The translations under genes were made by a program, and so were the position numbers. Source: Intestinimonas sp. (lineage in GTDB: Bacteria; Bacillota; Clostridia; Oscillospirales; Oscillospiraceae). From it: DNA of 58,566 nucleotides. Of this stretch, positions 36,169 through 44,275 are shown one piece after another. Positions within the stretch are counted from its first letter, which is position 1; each line of letters begins with the position of its first letter. A model generated the notes under the pieces. That model was not told the DNA's origin. It searched no databases and saw nothing but the letters and a program-made list of their open reading frames with translations. The DNA lies in NCBI RefSeq assembly GCF_026169115.1, contig NZ_JAPFEA010000048.1:1-58566 (forward strand). The letters are read 5' to 3'.

Positions 36169-37131
36169 ATGTCCGAACGTATCCTCAACGCCCTGCTCCT
36201 CACACCGGCGGAGCGGGCCCAGTTCCTGGCCGCCGCCCCCGGCGTGGAGCAGCGGTTCCTCCCCCTCATGGACAACAGCGGCCTCACCGTCCCCCTCTCT
36301 GATCCCAGTGCTGTGGAGGGGGCCACGGTGGTGCTGGGCAGTCTGCCCCCTGACGTGCTCGCCGCCACCCCCACCTTGAAGTGGCTCCAGACCTGGAGCG
36401 CCGGGGTGGACGTGTATTTGAAGCCCGGCGCGCTCCCCGACGGCGCCATGCTCACCTCCGCTGTGGGGGCCTACGGCCCCTCGGTGGCTGAGCACCTCTT
36501 TGCCTGCCTGCTCGCTCTGATGAAGCGGCTGCCCCAGTACCGGGACCGGCAGCGCGGCCACAGCTGGACCGACCTGGGCATGGTGAAGACCCTCTCCGGC
36601 GCCACCGTGCTGGTGGTGGGGGCTGGGGACATTGGGCAGCGTTTTGCCGCCCTGTGCCAGGCCATGGGGGCCCACACTGTGGGGCTCAAGCGGACGGCTT
36701 GTCCGCCCCCCGCCGGCCTGGACGAGGTCCACGCCCTGGACGGGCTGGACGCCTGGCTCCCCCGGGCAGACGTGGTGGCTCTGGCCCTGCCCCAGACCCC
36801 GGAGACTGTCCACCTCATGGACCGGCGGCGGCTCTCCCTCATGAAGGACGACGCCATCCTCCTCAACGGGGGCCGGGGCTCCGCCGTGGACCCCCAGGCC
36901 CTGGCCGAGACCCTCCGGACGGGCCGCCTGTGGGGGGCCGCCCTGGACGTCACCGAGCCGGAACCCCTCCCCGCCGACTCCCCCCTCTGGGACATGGACA
37001 ACCTGCTCCTCACGCCCCATGTGGCCGGCGGCCTCCACCTGGAGGGCACCCGGGAGCGGATCGTGGCCATCGCCCTGGAAAATTTGAAGCGCTATCTGGC
37101 CGGGGAACCCCTGAAAAACCGCATGAAGTAA
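36169..37131 (+). CDS. D-2-hydroxyacid dehydrogenase family protein
   Basis: A 320-residue NAD(P)-dependent oxidoreductase. It has the dinucleotide motif VLVVGAGDIGQRF, catalytic Arg in 'LLNGGRGSAVD', Glu in 'DVTEPEPLP' and His in 'LLTPHVAGG'. Family members reduce 2-keto acids; the natural substrate is unknown. ATG 36169 has AAGGAGG 8 bases upstream. It is a single gene between two terminators. Confidence 0.92.
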   Translation: MSERILNALLLTPAERAQFLAAAPGVEQRFLPLMDNSGLTVPLSDPSAVEGATVVLGSLPPDVLAATPTLKWLQTWSAGVDVYLKPGALPDGAMLTSAVGAYGPSVAEHLFACLLALMKRLPQYRDRQRGHSWTDLGMVKTLSGATVLVVGAGDIGQRFAALCQAMGAHTVGLKRTACPPPAGLDEVHALDGLDAWLPRADVVALALPQTPETVHLMDRRRLSLMKDDAILLNGGRGSAVDPQALAETLRTGRLWGAALDVTEPEPLPADSPLWDMDNLLLTPHVAGGLHLEGTRERIVAIALENLKRYLAGEPLKNRMK

Positions 37132-37132
37132 G

Positions 37133-37172
37133 AAAAACGGCGCGGGAGAAAGCCTTCTCCCGCGCCGTTTTC
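37133..37172 (+). terminator. Terminator of the hydroxyacid dehydrogenase gene
   Basis: AAAACGGCGCGGGAGAA pairs with TTCTCCCGCGCCGTTTT around a short loop. Confidence 0.93.
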
Positions 37173-37176
37173 GTCC

Positions 37177-37226
37177 TTGACATACCTAGAGCCCCGAGGT
37201 ATATTATACCTAGAAAGCCGAGGTAT
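37177..37226 (+). promoter_or_regulatory. PadR operon promoter with two tandem operators
   Basis: TTGACA, 17 bases, TATATT. Two dyads of the form ATACCT-N9-AGGTAT lie at 37182-37202 and 37206-37226; the first fills the -35/-10 spacer and the second covers the start region. The layout fits autorepression by the PadR protein encoded just downstream. Confidence 0.87.
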
Positions 37227-37255
37227 TCCATCCATATGTGAAAGGAGTGAGTTAT

Positions 37256-37600
37256 ATGAAAGCTGACAAAAGCCTGCTCTCCGGCAGCACCACCCTGCTG
37301 GTCCTCTCCCTGCTCTCCACCGGCGACAAATACGGCTATGAGATGATCGCCGAGCTGGACGCCCGGAGCGACCACACCTTCACCCTCAAGGAGGGGACCC
37401 TCTACCCCATCCTCCATGGCCTGGAGCGGGAGGGGGCGGTGAAGTCCTACACCAAAGAGGCCGACAGCGGACGGACCCGGAAGTACTACCGGATCACCAA
37501 GAAGGGCCTGCGGGCCCTGGAGGAACAGAAGAAGGAGTGGGTGGATTTCTCCCAGAAGGTGAACGCCATCCTGGCGGGGTGCGCCCCCGCCCTGGCCTGA
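37256..37600 (+). CDS. PadR-family transcriptional regulator
   Basis: A 114-residue winged-helix protein: 'TTLLVLSLLSTGDKYGYEMIAELDARSDHTFTLKEGTLYPILHGLEREGAVKSYTKEADSGRTRKYYRITKKG' (part of the domain), the PadR fold, with a short C-terminal dimerisation helix. ATG 37256 follows AAAGGAGTG. Its stop overlaps the start of the first module gene (TGATG). It probably represses its own operon through the paired operators upstream. Confidence 0.94.
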   Translation: MKADKSLLSGSTTLLVLSLLSTGDKYGYEMIAELDARSDHTFTLKEGTLYPILHGLEREGAVKSYTKEADSGRTRKYYRITKKGLRALEEQKKEWVDFSQKVNAILAGCAPALA

Positions 37601-38379
37601 TGGACGGCCCCTTCACCCGGTACTGCGCCGCCGTCTGCGCGCAGGTCCGCTTCCGGCCCGACCGGGTGTCCATCCAGTCCGAGCTGTGGGACCACCTGGA
37701 GGACCACGCCGCCGCTCTGGAGGCCCAGGGGCTCTCCCGTGAAGCGGCCAAGGAGGCCGCCGTGGCCGCCATGGGGGACCCGGAGGAGGTGGGCAGAGCC
37801 CTGGACGCCCTCCACTCCCCTGTGGCCGGGTGGCTGCTGCGGATGCTGACTTGGTGTACCAAGGTCTGCAGCATAGCGGCCCTGATCCTGCTGTTTCTCT
37901 CCTGCCGGCGACTTTTTCTCCATGTGACCGGTCCGCTCCGGTCAGTGGAGGTATGGACCGCCGCCACTTCGGAGTGGGCTGATGGCCGTGTGTATCACCC
38001 CACCGCCATCTACCGGGGCGAGGACTACACCTATTCCGTGGAGGGGGCGCGGCTGGCTGAAAAGGAGGACTCTTGGACCCTCTACTACCTGCTGCGGGTG
38101 GAGCATAAAAATCCCTGGCTCCGGCGCCCGACCCTGCAATATCTCATCCGGGCGGAGGACGATGTGGGGAACCTCTACCCCTGCTTCCGGGAACAGACGT
38201 GGGCCGGCAGTTCCACGGGAAATTTCATGAGTGACATCAGCTCTCCCTTTGTTACCTATTACGATATGTGGGTCTCCCCCGTCGATCCCTCGGCCACGGA
38301 GATCACCCTGATCTGTGACTACTACGGCCCGCGGGAATTTACCCTCACCATCCCACTGGAAGGCGGTGCGCTGTCATGA
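37600..38379 (+). CDS. HAAS/permease-prefix-domain membrane protein, module 1 gene A
   Basis: A 259-residue protein. The N-terminal helical domain (residues 1-75, 'SELWDHLEDHAAALEAQGLSREAAKEAAVAAMGDPEEVGRALDALHS') is of the kind linked to PadR regulators (HAAS/DUF1700/permease prefix type). One transmembrane helix follows ('KVCSIAALILLFLSCRRLFL') and then an extracytoplasmic beta-rich domain. It is a likely membrane sensor or partner that signals to the PadR protein. Paralogues are at 39041 and 40562. It is coupled to the PadR gene and to the next gene by overlaps. Confidence 0.82.
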   Translation: MDGPFTRYCAAVCAQVRFRPDRVSIQSELWDHLEDHAAALEAQGLSREAAKEAAVAAMGDPEEVGRALDALHSPVAGWLLRMLTWCTKVCSIAALILLFLSCRRLFLHVTGPLRSVEVWTAATSEWADGRVYHPTAIYRGEDYTYSVEGARLAEKEDSWTLYYLLRVEHKNPWLRRPTLQYLIRAEDDVGNLYPCFREQTWAGSSTGNFMSDISSPFVTYYDMWVSPVDPSATEITLICDYYGPREFTLTIPLEGGALS

Positions 38380-39029
38380 AAGGAACCGGCACCACCCTCA
38401 CCCGCCGCCAGAAGGCGCTTCGGTGCGGCCTGCTACTGCTCCTCTCCCTGGCGGTCATCCTCTATGCCCTGGACTTCCCCATCCCCACCGCCGGGCTGGC
38501 CCGCAGGGCCACCGAGCGACGGTACTGCTTCGGCCCCTCGGAGGTCCTCTGCACCCTGGAAGAACCTCTGATTTACAGCCGCTCCTACGCCGTTCGCTGG
38601 GAGGACTGGTACGGTGTGGTCAGCGTCCTAAGGTTCGGCCCATTTTGGTGGGACACGGGCCTGACGAAGACGGTAAAAAATGACCCGGACCAGCCCCTGA
38701 CCCCTCTGGAGGACAGCTTTTACCTCTTCCAGAACGATCCTATCATCGTCTTTTCCAGCGACCCCGCCATCGTCTCGGTGACCCTAGAGTTTCCCGTCCG
38801 CCCGCGCGGGGGCGAGGTACAGCTGATCTCCGTCACCCAGGACCAGGGACAAAACGGCTGCTTCTCCCTCTTCCTTCCATACCATGATGGGCAAAGCTGG
38901 ACCTACTCCTCCCGCTTCCGTCTCTCCGGCTATGACGCCGACGGAAAACTGGTGTGGCGCTCCCCCACCCCTACGGGCGCTCCCGAGGGCTGGGACTATC
39001 TCTTCGGCCCCGCCGCTTTGGACCTGTAA
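38376..39029 (+). CDS. Single-span membrane protein, module 1 gene B
   Basis: A 217-residue protein with an N-terminal transmembrane helix ('GLLLLLSLAVILYALDFPIPTAGL') and an outside domain. Sequence landmarks 'RYCFGPSEVL', 'SDPAIVSVTLEF' and 'LSGYDADGKLVW' recur in the B genes of the two later modules. No known family is recognised. The start overlaps the upstream gene by 4 bases. Confidence 0.78.
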   Translation: MKGTGTTLTRRQKALRCGLLLLLSLAVILYALDFPIPTAGLARRATERRYCFGPSEVLCTLEEPLIYSRSYAVRWEDWYGVVSVLRFGPFWWDTGLTKTVKNDPDQPLTPLEDSFYLFQNDPIIVFSSDPAIVSVTLEFPVRPRGGEVQLISVTQDQGQNGCFSLFLPYHDGQSWTYSSRFRLSGYDADGKLVWRSPTPTGAPEGWDYLFGPAALDL

Positions 39030-39040
39030 GGAGGTACCCC

Positions 39041-39847
39041 ATGGACCGCCGACAATTCTGTGATACCGTCACCCGGCAGCTCCGGTGCCGGTGGGAGGCC
39101 CCCGCCGTCCGGCAGGAGCTCTCCGACCACATCCAGGACCACATGGACGCCCTCATGGCGGAGGGCATGGGCCGGGATCAGGCCGAGGAGGCCGCCGTGG
39201 CCGCCATGGGGGACCCGGAGGAGGTGGGCAGGGCCCTAGACGCCCTCCACTCCCCCTGGCCCTGGCGGGTCCTTCTCCTGTGCAAGTGGTCCTGCAAGCT
39301 GGTCCTGGCCCTGGCGGTGGTGCTGGCCCTCCAGAACCTGATGACCGAGGACCTGCCCTCCCCACGGTTCTTCCCCACTACCACAGCCACCTCCGCCGCT
39401 CAGGGCCTCGTCCGGGAGAATTGGGACGAGGAGATCCGGGCCACTGGAACGGTTACCGGCGGCGGCAGACTGGGAGACTATACCTTCCGCCCCCAGGGGG
39501 AGGCCCTGCTGGTCTACCGCCCCGACCATACATACGATGACGGCACCGTCCATTCCGGCGGCCTGCGGCTCACCTTTTTGGTCAAGACCGCCCACTTCCA
39601 GCCCTGGCTGGACGACGTGGACCTCCCCTGGTATGCCCTCACCGCCCGGGACGACCTGGGCAACACCTACGGCCCGGAGGACCTGGGTTCCTACACCGAA
39701 TCCACCGGCGGGCGGCTCCTGGGCCACCAGGAATTCTCCCTCTATGACGCCCACCCGGAGGCCCGCCGCTTCACCTTCACCGTGACCGCCGCCGGGAAAC
39801 AGATCGCCTTTACCGTGACCCTGGAGGAAGGAGGTGCGTCCACATGA
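39041..39847 (+). CDS. HAAS/permease-prefix-domain membrane protein, module 2 gene A
   Basis: A 268-residue paralogue of the protein at 37600. N-terminal helical domain (MDRRQFCDTVTRQLRCRWEA, 'RQELSDHIQDHMDALMAEGMGRDQAEEAAVAAMGDPEEV'), one transmembrane helix and an outer domain with 'TAHFQPWLDDVDLPWYALTARDDLGNTYG'. The DNA of the helical domain (39095-39268) is almost identical to 40616-40789, while the rest has diverged. ATG 39041 follows AAGGAGG. Confidence 0.82.
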   Translation: MDRRQFCDTVTRQLRCRWEAPAVRQELSDHIQDHMDALMAEGMGRDQAEEAAVAAMGDPEEVGRALDALHSPWPWRVLLLCKWSCKLVLALAVVLALQNLMTEDLPSPRFFPTTTATSAAQGLVRENWDEEIRATGTVTGGGRLGDYTFRPQGEALLVYRPDHTYDDGTVHSGGLRLTFLVKTAHFQPWLDDVDLPWYALTARDDLGNTYGPEDLGSYTESTGGRLLGHQEFSLYDAHPEARRFTFTVTAAGKQIAFTVTLEEGGAST

Positions 39848-40548
39848 GACTGCGGGAGCGTTGGGAGGGCCTGCCTGTCCGCCTTCGGGCGGGGCTGACC
39901 GCCCTCCTGCTGGTCCTGACTCTCCTCCTGCTGTGGTGGCTCTCCGGCTGGGCCTGGCCCACCCGTGCCCTAGCTCACCGGGCGCTGGAGCGTGAACACC
40001 TCTTCGGCCATGGGGAGATCGTGGCGGAGGGGGAGATCACCCACGCCGAGGACGCCTCTCCTTTCGGTCAGTCGGGCACCCACTTCGTTGTGAGTGAGCG
40101 GGATGGCCGCTACGCCGTCTCCGTCCTCCGGCCCAAGTGGGGTTTTCTATGGCGGAGCACCGAGGATCTCTTCTGGTCCTATCAGGTCCTCATCCCCACC
40201 GAGGAAAAGCCTCTTACCTACGTTTTCCTGGTCAGCGACCCCATCTACACCGTCAGTTCCGGCCTGGTCCATACCTCCGGCTGGGATTATCTGCTGTTGG
40301 TGGCCTCCGCCGACCCGGACATCGTCCGGGTGGAGGTGACCATAGACCTGGTAAGCCGGGACGAGTTGGAACAGGACCCGGACTGGGGCCTCCACCACGG
40401 CGTCACAGTCACCGCTACGGAGACCGAACCGGGCAGCGGCCTGTGGCTGGCCCACGCCGTCCCGGACGACAGCAACGGCAGCACCTATGTGGCCCTCCGG
40501 GGCTACGACGCCGCCGGAGAGTTGGTCTATACCTACATCCCCCAGTGA
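39844..40548 (+). CDS. Single-span membrane protein, module 2 gene B
   Basis: A 234-residue protein with a transmembrane helix at residues 15-38 followed by the shared motif WAWPTRALAHRALEREHLFGHGEIVAEGE. It resembles the protein at 41356 (WAWPTRELAYRALE). It overlaps module 2 gene A by 4 bases, so the pair is made together. The function is unknown. Confidence 0.78.
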   Translation: MRLRERWEGLPVRLRAGLTALLLVLTLLLLWWLSGWAWPTRALAHRALEREHLFGHGEIVAEGEITHAEDASPFGQSGTHFVVSERDGRYAVSVLRPKWGFLWRSTEDLFWSYQVLIPTEEKPLTYVFLVSDPIYTVSSGLVHTSGWDYLLLVASADPDIVRVEVTIDLVSRDELEQDPDWGLHHGVTVTATETEPGSGLWLAHAVPDDSNGSTYVALRGYDAAGELVYTYIPQ

Positions 40549-40561
40549 AAGGAGGGCTTCC

Positions 40562-41359
40562 ATGTACCGCCACCAATTCTGTGAACGCGTCACCGGGCAG
40601 CTCCGGTGCCAGGAGGAGGCCCCCGCCGTCCGGCAGGAGCTCTCCGACCACATCCAGGACCACATGGACGCCCTCATGGCGGAGGGCATGGGCCGGGATC
40701 AGGCCGAGGAGGCCGCCGTGGCCGCCATGGGCGACCCGGAGGAGGTGGGCAAGGCCCTGGACGCCCTCCACTCCCCCTGGCCCTGGCGGATCTACTACGC
40801 CGCCCTCAACGCCGCCATCCTGCTCTTCGGCCTGACTTTCTGCCTGGTAATCGGCACCTTGTTCGGGAGCGGCACCTCTATCGATGTCTCTTTGGAAGAC
40901 CTGGGCGACGCTCTGAAGGAGCAGGACCCGCAGTATATTATGGAACACTACGTCCTCAACGACGGTGATACCGTTCAAACCACCGGCACCGTCACCGGCG
41001 GCGGGGAGATCCCTCCCTACCGGCTCTCCCCCGCCGGGAAGGCCCTTCTCCTCTCCCAACCGGACGGGAAAGGCGGAAGGGCGCTGCAGCTGGTCTTCCT
41101 GGTCTCCGTCCTCCATCCCCAGCCCTGGCTGGAGTCGCTGGACCCGGTGGGCCAGCCCTGCTCCGCCGTGGACGACCTGGGCAACCAATACGGCTCCGAT
41201 CAGGTCTTCTTTCAAAGCTCCGGTGGACGCCTGCGGGACCTCTGCCGGATCTTTTTAGAGGACCCCGACCCCGCCGCCCGCCGCTTCACCCTCACCCTGG
41301 ACACCCACCGGGGGTCCGTCACCTTCACCGTTTCCCTGGAAGGAGGAGAGACGCCATGA
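40562..41359 (+). CDS. HAAS/permease-prefix-domain membrane protein, module 3 gene A
   Basis: A 265-residue third paralogue (MYRHQFCERVTGQLRCQEEA...). Helical domain, then a transmembrane helix 'IYYAALNAAILLFGLTFCLVIGTLF', then an outer domain with the motif 'HPQPWLESLDPVGQPCSAVDDLGNQYG' shared with module 2. AAAGGAGG precedes ATG 40562. Confidence 0.82.
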   Translation: MYRHQFCERVTGQLRCQEEAPAVRQELSDHIQDHMDALMAEGMGRDQAEEAAVAAMGDPEEVGKALDALHSPWPWRIYYAALNAAILLFGLTFCLVIGTLFGSGTSIDVSLEDLGDALKEQDPQYIMEHYVLNDGDTVQTTGTVTGGGEIPPYRLSPAGKALLLSQPDGKGGRALQLVFLVSVLHPQPWLESLDPVGQPCSAVDDLGNQYGSDQVFFQSSGGRLRDLCRIFLEDPDPAARRFTLTLDTHRGSVTFTVSLEGGETP

Positions 41360-42075
41360 AAACCCCAAAACGTCCCCTTCCCATCCGGGTCCGGCTGACC
41401 CTGAGTCTCATTCTGCTGGTCCTGACCTTCTTCCTGTCCTGGTGGTCCACCGGCTGGGCCTGGCCCACCAGGGAGCTGGCCTACCGGGCCCTGGAGACCG
41501 CCAACGGCTTTGGTCCCGGCGAGATCGTAGCCCAGGGGGAGGTCACCTTTGAGGAGGGCTACTCCAATCGCTACCTGCGTCGCCCCTCCGCCTGGATGGT
41601 GGGGCGCTTCGGTGGCTCCTTCGCCGCAGCGGTGCTGGAGCAGGCCCCCGGCCCTCTGTGGCGGGAGCATGACATCCGGTACTATGGCTTCCAGGTCCTC
41701 ACCCCCACCGAGGAAGTGCCTCTGACCGCCGCCGAGCTGGCCCAGGCCGACGCCGCCCCCTATCTCTTCGACGGACAGTGGGTGGACAGAGACACAGAAT
41801 ATCTGTGGGCCATCTGCGCCCTGGACCCCGCCATCGTCCGGGTGGAGATCACCATGAACTACACCTACCGTCTGGCCGTTGGCGAGGGTTACAGCGATTC
41901 CATGGAGTCCGACCCCGTCACCGCCCAGGCCCAGCCTGTGGCAGAGGGCGTGTGGCTGGCCCGTGTCCGGCTCCCAAACCCCCTGGAGGGCCGCGCCGGC
42001 GGTTACTCCGCCAACCATACCCTCCGGGGCTATGATGCCGACGGCAAGCTGATCTACGACTCCGGCCTTTCCTGA
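41356..42075 (+). CDS. Single-span membrane protein, module 3 gene B
   Basis: A 239-residue paralogue of the B genes: transmembrane helix 'LTLSLILLVLTFFLSWWSTGWAW', the motif 'PTRELAYRALETANGFGPGEIVAQGEVTFEEG' and ending 'LRGYDADGKLIYDSGLS'. It overlaps module 3 gene A by 4 bases and ends the PadR operon. The function is unknown. Confidence 0.78.
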   Translation: MKTPKRPLPIRVRLTLSLILLVLTFFLSWWSTGWAWPTRELAYRALETANGFGPGEIVAQGEVTFEEGYSNRYLRRPSAWMVGRFGGSFAAAVLEQAPGPLWREHDIRYYGFQVLTPTEEVPLTAAELAQADAAPYLFDGQWVDRDTEYLWAICALDPAIVRVEITMNYTYRLAVGEGYSDSMESDPVTAQAQPVAEGVWLARVRLPNPLEGRAGGYSANHTLRGYDADGKLIYDSGLS

Positions 42076-42116
42076 CGGGAGCTCATATTTCCCACCCGCC
42101 CCCGACAGCCTTCCCC

Positions 42117-42145
42117 TTGACCCGCCTCCCATTAAATGGTATTTT
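42117..42145 (+). promoter_or_regulatory. Promoter of the SLH protein gene
   Basis: TTGACC, 17 bases, TATTTT, about 32 bases before the start codon. Confidence 0.65.
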
Positions 42146-42176
42146 ATGGCACACCACTTTGAAAAGAGGGAGTGCC

Positions 42177-42686
42177 ATGCGAACCTCCGCCGCCCTGCTT
42201 CTGCTGCTTTTGCTGCTCTTACCCCGTGTCCGGGCCGCCTCCCCCGACGCCGTCACCCGCGGAGACTTTGTGGTCCTGCTGTGGGAGAGCGCCGGGGCTG
42301 TCCCCGGAGACGCCGCCCAGGGCTTTTCCGACGTCCACCGGGACGACCCCTGCTCCACGGCGGTAGGCTGGGCGGCGGAGCAGCGGCTGGTGCTGGGCAC
42401 CGGCGGGGGCCGCTTTGAGCCGGACCGCCCCATCACCTGGGAGGAGGCCGCCGTCCTCCTCCGCCGCTGGGCCGCCCTCCAGGGCCGGGACACCACCCTC
42501 CCCACCGGGGCAGCCGGGTGCATCGGCTGTCCCCAACCGTCTCCCTGGGCGGACGACGCCCTCTGTTGGGCCGCAGACACCGGACTGCTGGATCGGTCCC
42601 CGGACAGCCGTCTGGACCCCGGCGGCACCCTGACCTCCGCCGAGGCCGCCGACCTTTTTCACCGGTTCTGCTGTGAACAGCCATAA
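42177..42686 (+). CDS. Small secreted S-layer-homology (SLH) domain protein
   Basis: A 169-residue secreted protein. A signal peptide (MRTSAALLLLLLLLLPRVRAAS) is followed by three SLH-like repeats: 'TRGDFVVLLWESAG..GFSDVHRDDPCSTAVGWAAEQRLVLGTGGGRFEPDRPITWEEAAVLL', then a diverged repeat, with little else. SLH repeats bind pyruvylated wall polymers, so it probably sits on the wall. Family SLH proteins are normally anchors for larger domains; none is fused here. GAGGGAG precedes ATG 42177. Confidence 0.85.
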   Translation: MRTSAALLLLLLLLLPRVRAASPDAVTRGDFVVLLWESAGAVPGDAAQGFSDVHRDDPCSTAVGWAAEQRLVLGTGGGRFEPDRPITWEEAAVLLRRWAALQGRDTTLPTGAAGCIGCPQPSPWADDALCWAADTGLLDRSPDSRLDPGGTLTSAEAADLFHRFCCEQP

Positions 42687-42742
42687 AACTTCATGCGCCA
42701 AGAGAGCGGCATAGGGCCAATTTTGCTATGCTTTTGCATAGC

Positions 42743-42789
42743 AAAAAGAGGGCGTCAGATTCCATTTTGGAATCTGACGCCCTCTTTTT
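42743..42789. terminator. Bidirectional terminator between the SLH gene and the phage operon
   Basis: AAAAAGAGGGCGTCAGATTC pairs with its complement around a short loop, with A and T tracts on both sides. A smaller hairpin (TTGCTATG/CATAGCAA) precedes it. It can stop transcripts arriving from either side. Confidence 0.93.
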
Positions 42790-43231
42790 ACATATCGCAA
42801 TCATTTTGTCCCCGGTCGTTCTGCTCTTTGAGCACGTCCAGCGCCTCCCGGAGGAAGGCCGGGTAGGGCACCCCCATGAGCCCCAGGTTCTCCAGGATGG
42901 ACAGTCCCTCGTTGCCGATGAAGAACAAAATGACCGCCATTCTGGCCCAGTCGCCCCCCAGCAGGTGGTCCAGCCGGGCCCCCACCAGCACCAGGGCCAG
43001 CTCGGCCCCCTTCTTGCACAGTCCTCGGAACCCCGCCCGGCTGTCCAGCGCGCCGTCTCCGCTCTTGTCGGACCGCTTGAAGACGCCGGCCACCACCACC
43101 CCGGAGAGGTAGTCCAGCGCCATGCAGACCAGCAGGGTCTGTAAGGCGGCGTCCCATCCCCCCAAGGCGGCAGAGAGTGCGCTGCCTGCCATGGCGGCCA
43201 GGGCCAATGCAGCATCTTTCAGTCTGCTCAC
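42788..43231 (-). CDS. Phage holin (TcdE/phage_holin_4 type)
   Basis: A 147-residue membrane protein with three to four helices: 'LKDAALALAAMAGSALSAALGG', 'LQTLLVCMALDYLSGVVVAGVF' and 'MAVILFFIGNEGLSILENLGLMGVPYP', the pattern of the toxin-secretion/phage-lysis holins. It would make lesions for release of an endolysin or particle. GTG 43231 overlaps the upstream stop (GTGA) behind GAGGTGGAG. It is the last gene of the phage operon; no endolysin gene is seen. Confidence 0.9.
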   Translation of the reverse strand: MSRLKDAALALAAMAGSALSAALGGWDAALQTLLVCMALDYLSGVVVAGVFKRSDKSGDGALDSRAGFRGLCKKGAELALVLVGARLDHLLGGDWARMAVILFFIGNEGLSILENLGLMGVPYPAFLREALDVLKEQNDRGQNDCDM

Positions 43232-43686
43232 AGCTCCACCTCGATCCATCCAGTCACTCCGGGTTCCCATACGTTTCCATCCATGGTGCTCTCATAGATC
43301 TTACCATGATATTTCACCCGATCTCCCTTATGGTAGGCGTCGTGTGCCCCGGCGGGCTGCCGCCACTCGGGAATGGCGTCCGGCTCCTCCGTGGTCACCC
43401 CAAGGGGGGTGTAGAGGGCAGGGGTCTTCTCCATGGGCCAGTCGGCCTGACTGGTGTGATTCTGGACCACCCGGTAGAGGTTCCCCCGCTCGTCGGAGAT
43501 CCGCTCCCCGGCGGTGTAGGCGGTCCCCGCCTTCCACTCCGGGAAGAGGGCGCCCACCTGAGCGGCCTCCTCGTCGCCGAGGGCGGCGGCCTGCCGCCTG
43601 GACAGCAGAAGGGCCGCCTCCTGCTCCAGGTCATACCGGTCCTTTTCGTAGAGGATCACCCCCCGGGCGATCTGCTCTGCTCTCAT
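43228..43686 (-). CDS. Phage protein with two CBM5/12-like modules
   Basis: A 152-residue protein. Helical N terminus, then two tandem aromatic-rich modules of carbohydrate-binding type ('EWKAGTAYTAGERISDERGNLYRVVQNHTS' and 'DAYHKGDRVKYHGKIYESTMDGNVWEPGV'), the chitin/cellulose-binding CBM5/12 pattern. It follows the last baseplate gene, where tail fibres are usually encoded, and may be the receptor-binding part. ATG 43686 follows GGGAGAGAGG. Confidence 0.8.
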   Translation of the reverse strand: MRAEQIARGVILYEKDRYDLEQEAALLLSRRQAAALGDEEAAQVGALFPEWKAGTAYTAGERISDERGNLYRVVQNHTSQADWPMEKTPALYTPLGVTTEEPDAIPEWRQPAGAHDAYHKGDRVKYHGKIYESTMDGNVWEPGVTGWIEVEL

Positions 43687-43702
43687 GTTTCCTCTCTCCC
43701 TT

Positions 43703-44275
43703 CTAGGTATCCCGCACCAGCGTCTCCAGCGTCTCCCAGGTATAGTCCCCAGCCTCAATGTCGCCCCAGGTGTTGAACAGCCGCTCCAGCCGCTCCCAGG
43801 TGACATACCAGAAGACATACTCGATCTCCAGGTGGCAGGGCAGGATGTCCTCAATGATCTGCCGCAGCTCCTCAAAACCGTCGGGTATGCCGGGCACGTC
43901 GGGGAAGCGCACTTCCACATAACCCGGCCTGCCGGTCTCGCTGGCCACGGCGTTGAGGCCGCAACCGGACAGGTTGTCGTTGATGGCCGTCAGGGTAAAG
44001 CTGTCCCCGCCAATGCGCAGCAGGGCGGCCAGGGCCGCCCGACGCCGCTCCAAAGAGGTTGTCACGGGCCGCCGGACCAGCAGTTCCTCCACTGCCTCCA
44101 ATCCGGTATCCTGTGCGGTGGTGAGGAGCATTTCCCGTTCCACCCGGTCCAGCGCGGCGCCGCAGCCGTCCAATGCGGTCCCGGCACCGACAAGCTCCCC
44201 AGCTCCAAAGCCCCTTTCCAGCTGATAGACCCCCAGGGGCCGCAGCAGCCCCTTCAATGCCTCAGCATAGCTCAT
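43703..44275 (-). CDS. Phage baseplate/tail protein, YmfQ (DUF2313, XkdU-like)
   Basis: A 190-residue protein matching the DUF2313 pattern: 'LLRPLGVYQLERGFGAGELVGAGTALDGCGAALDRVEREMLLTTAQDTGLEAVEELL' (in part) and 'RFPDVPGIPDGFEELRQIIEDILPCHLEIEYVF'. In Mu- and PBSX-type phages this gene follows baseplate J. Its ATG overlaps the J stop by 4 bases. Confidence 0.88.
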   Translation of the reverse strand: MSYAEALKGLLRPLGVYQLERGFGAGELVGAGTALDGCGAALDRVEREMLLTTAQDTGLEAVEELLVRRPVTTSLERRRAALAALLRIGGDSFTLTAINDNLSGCGLNAVASETGRPGYVEVRFPDVPGIPDGFEELRQIIEDILPCHLEIEYVFWYVTWERLERLFNTWGDIEAGDYTWETLETLVRDT

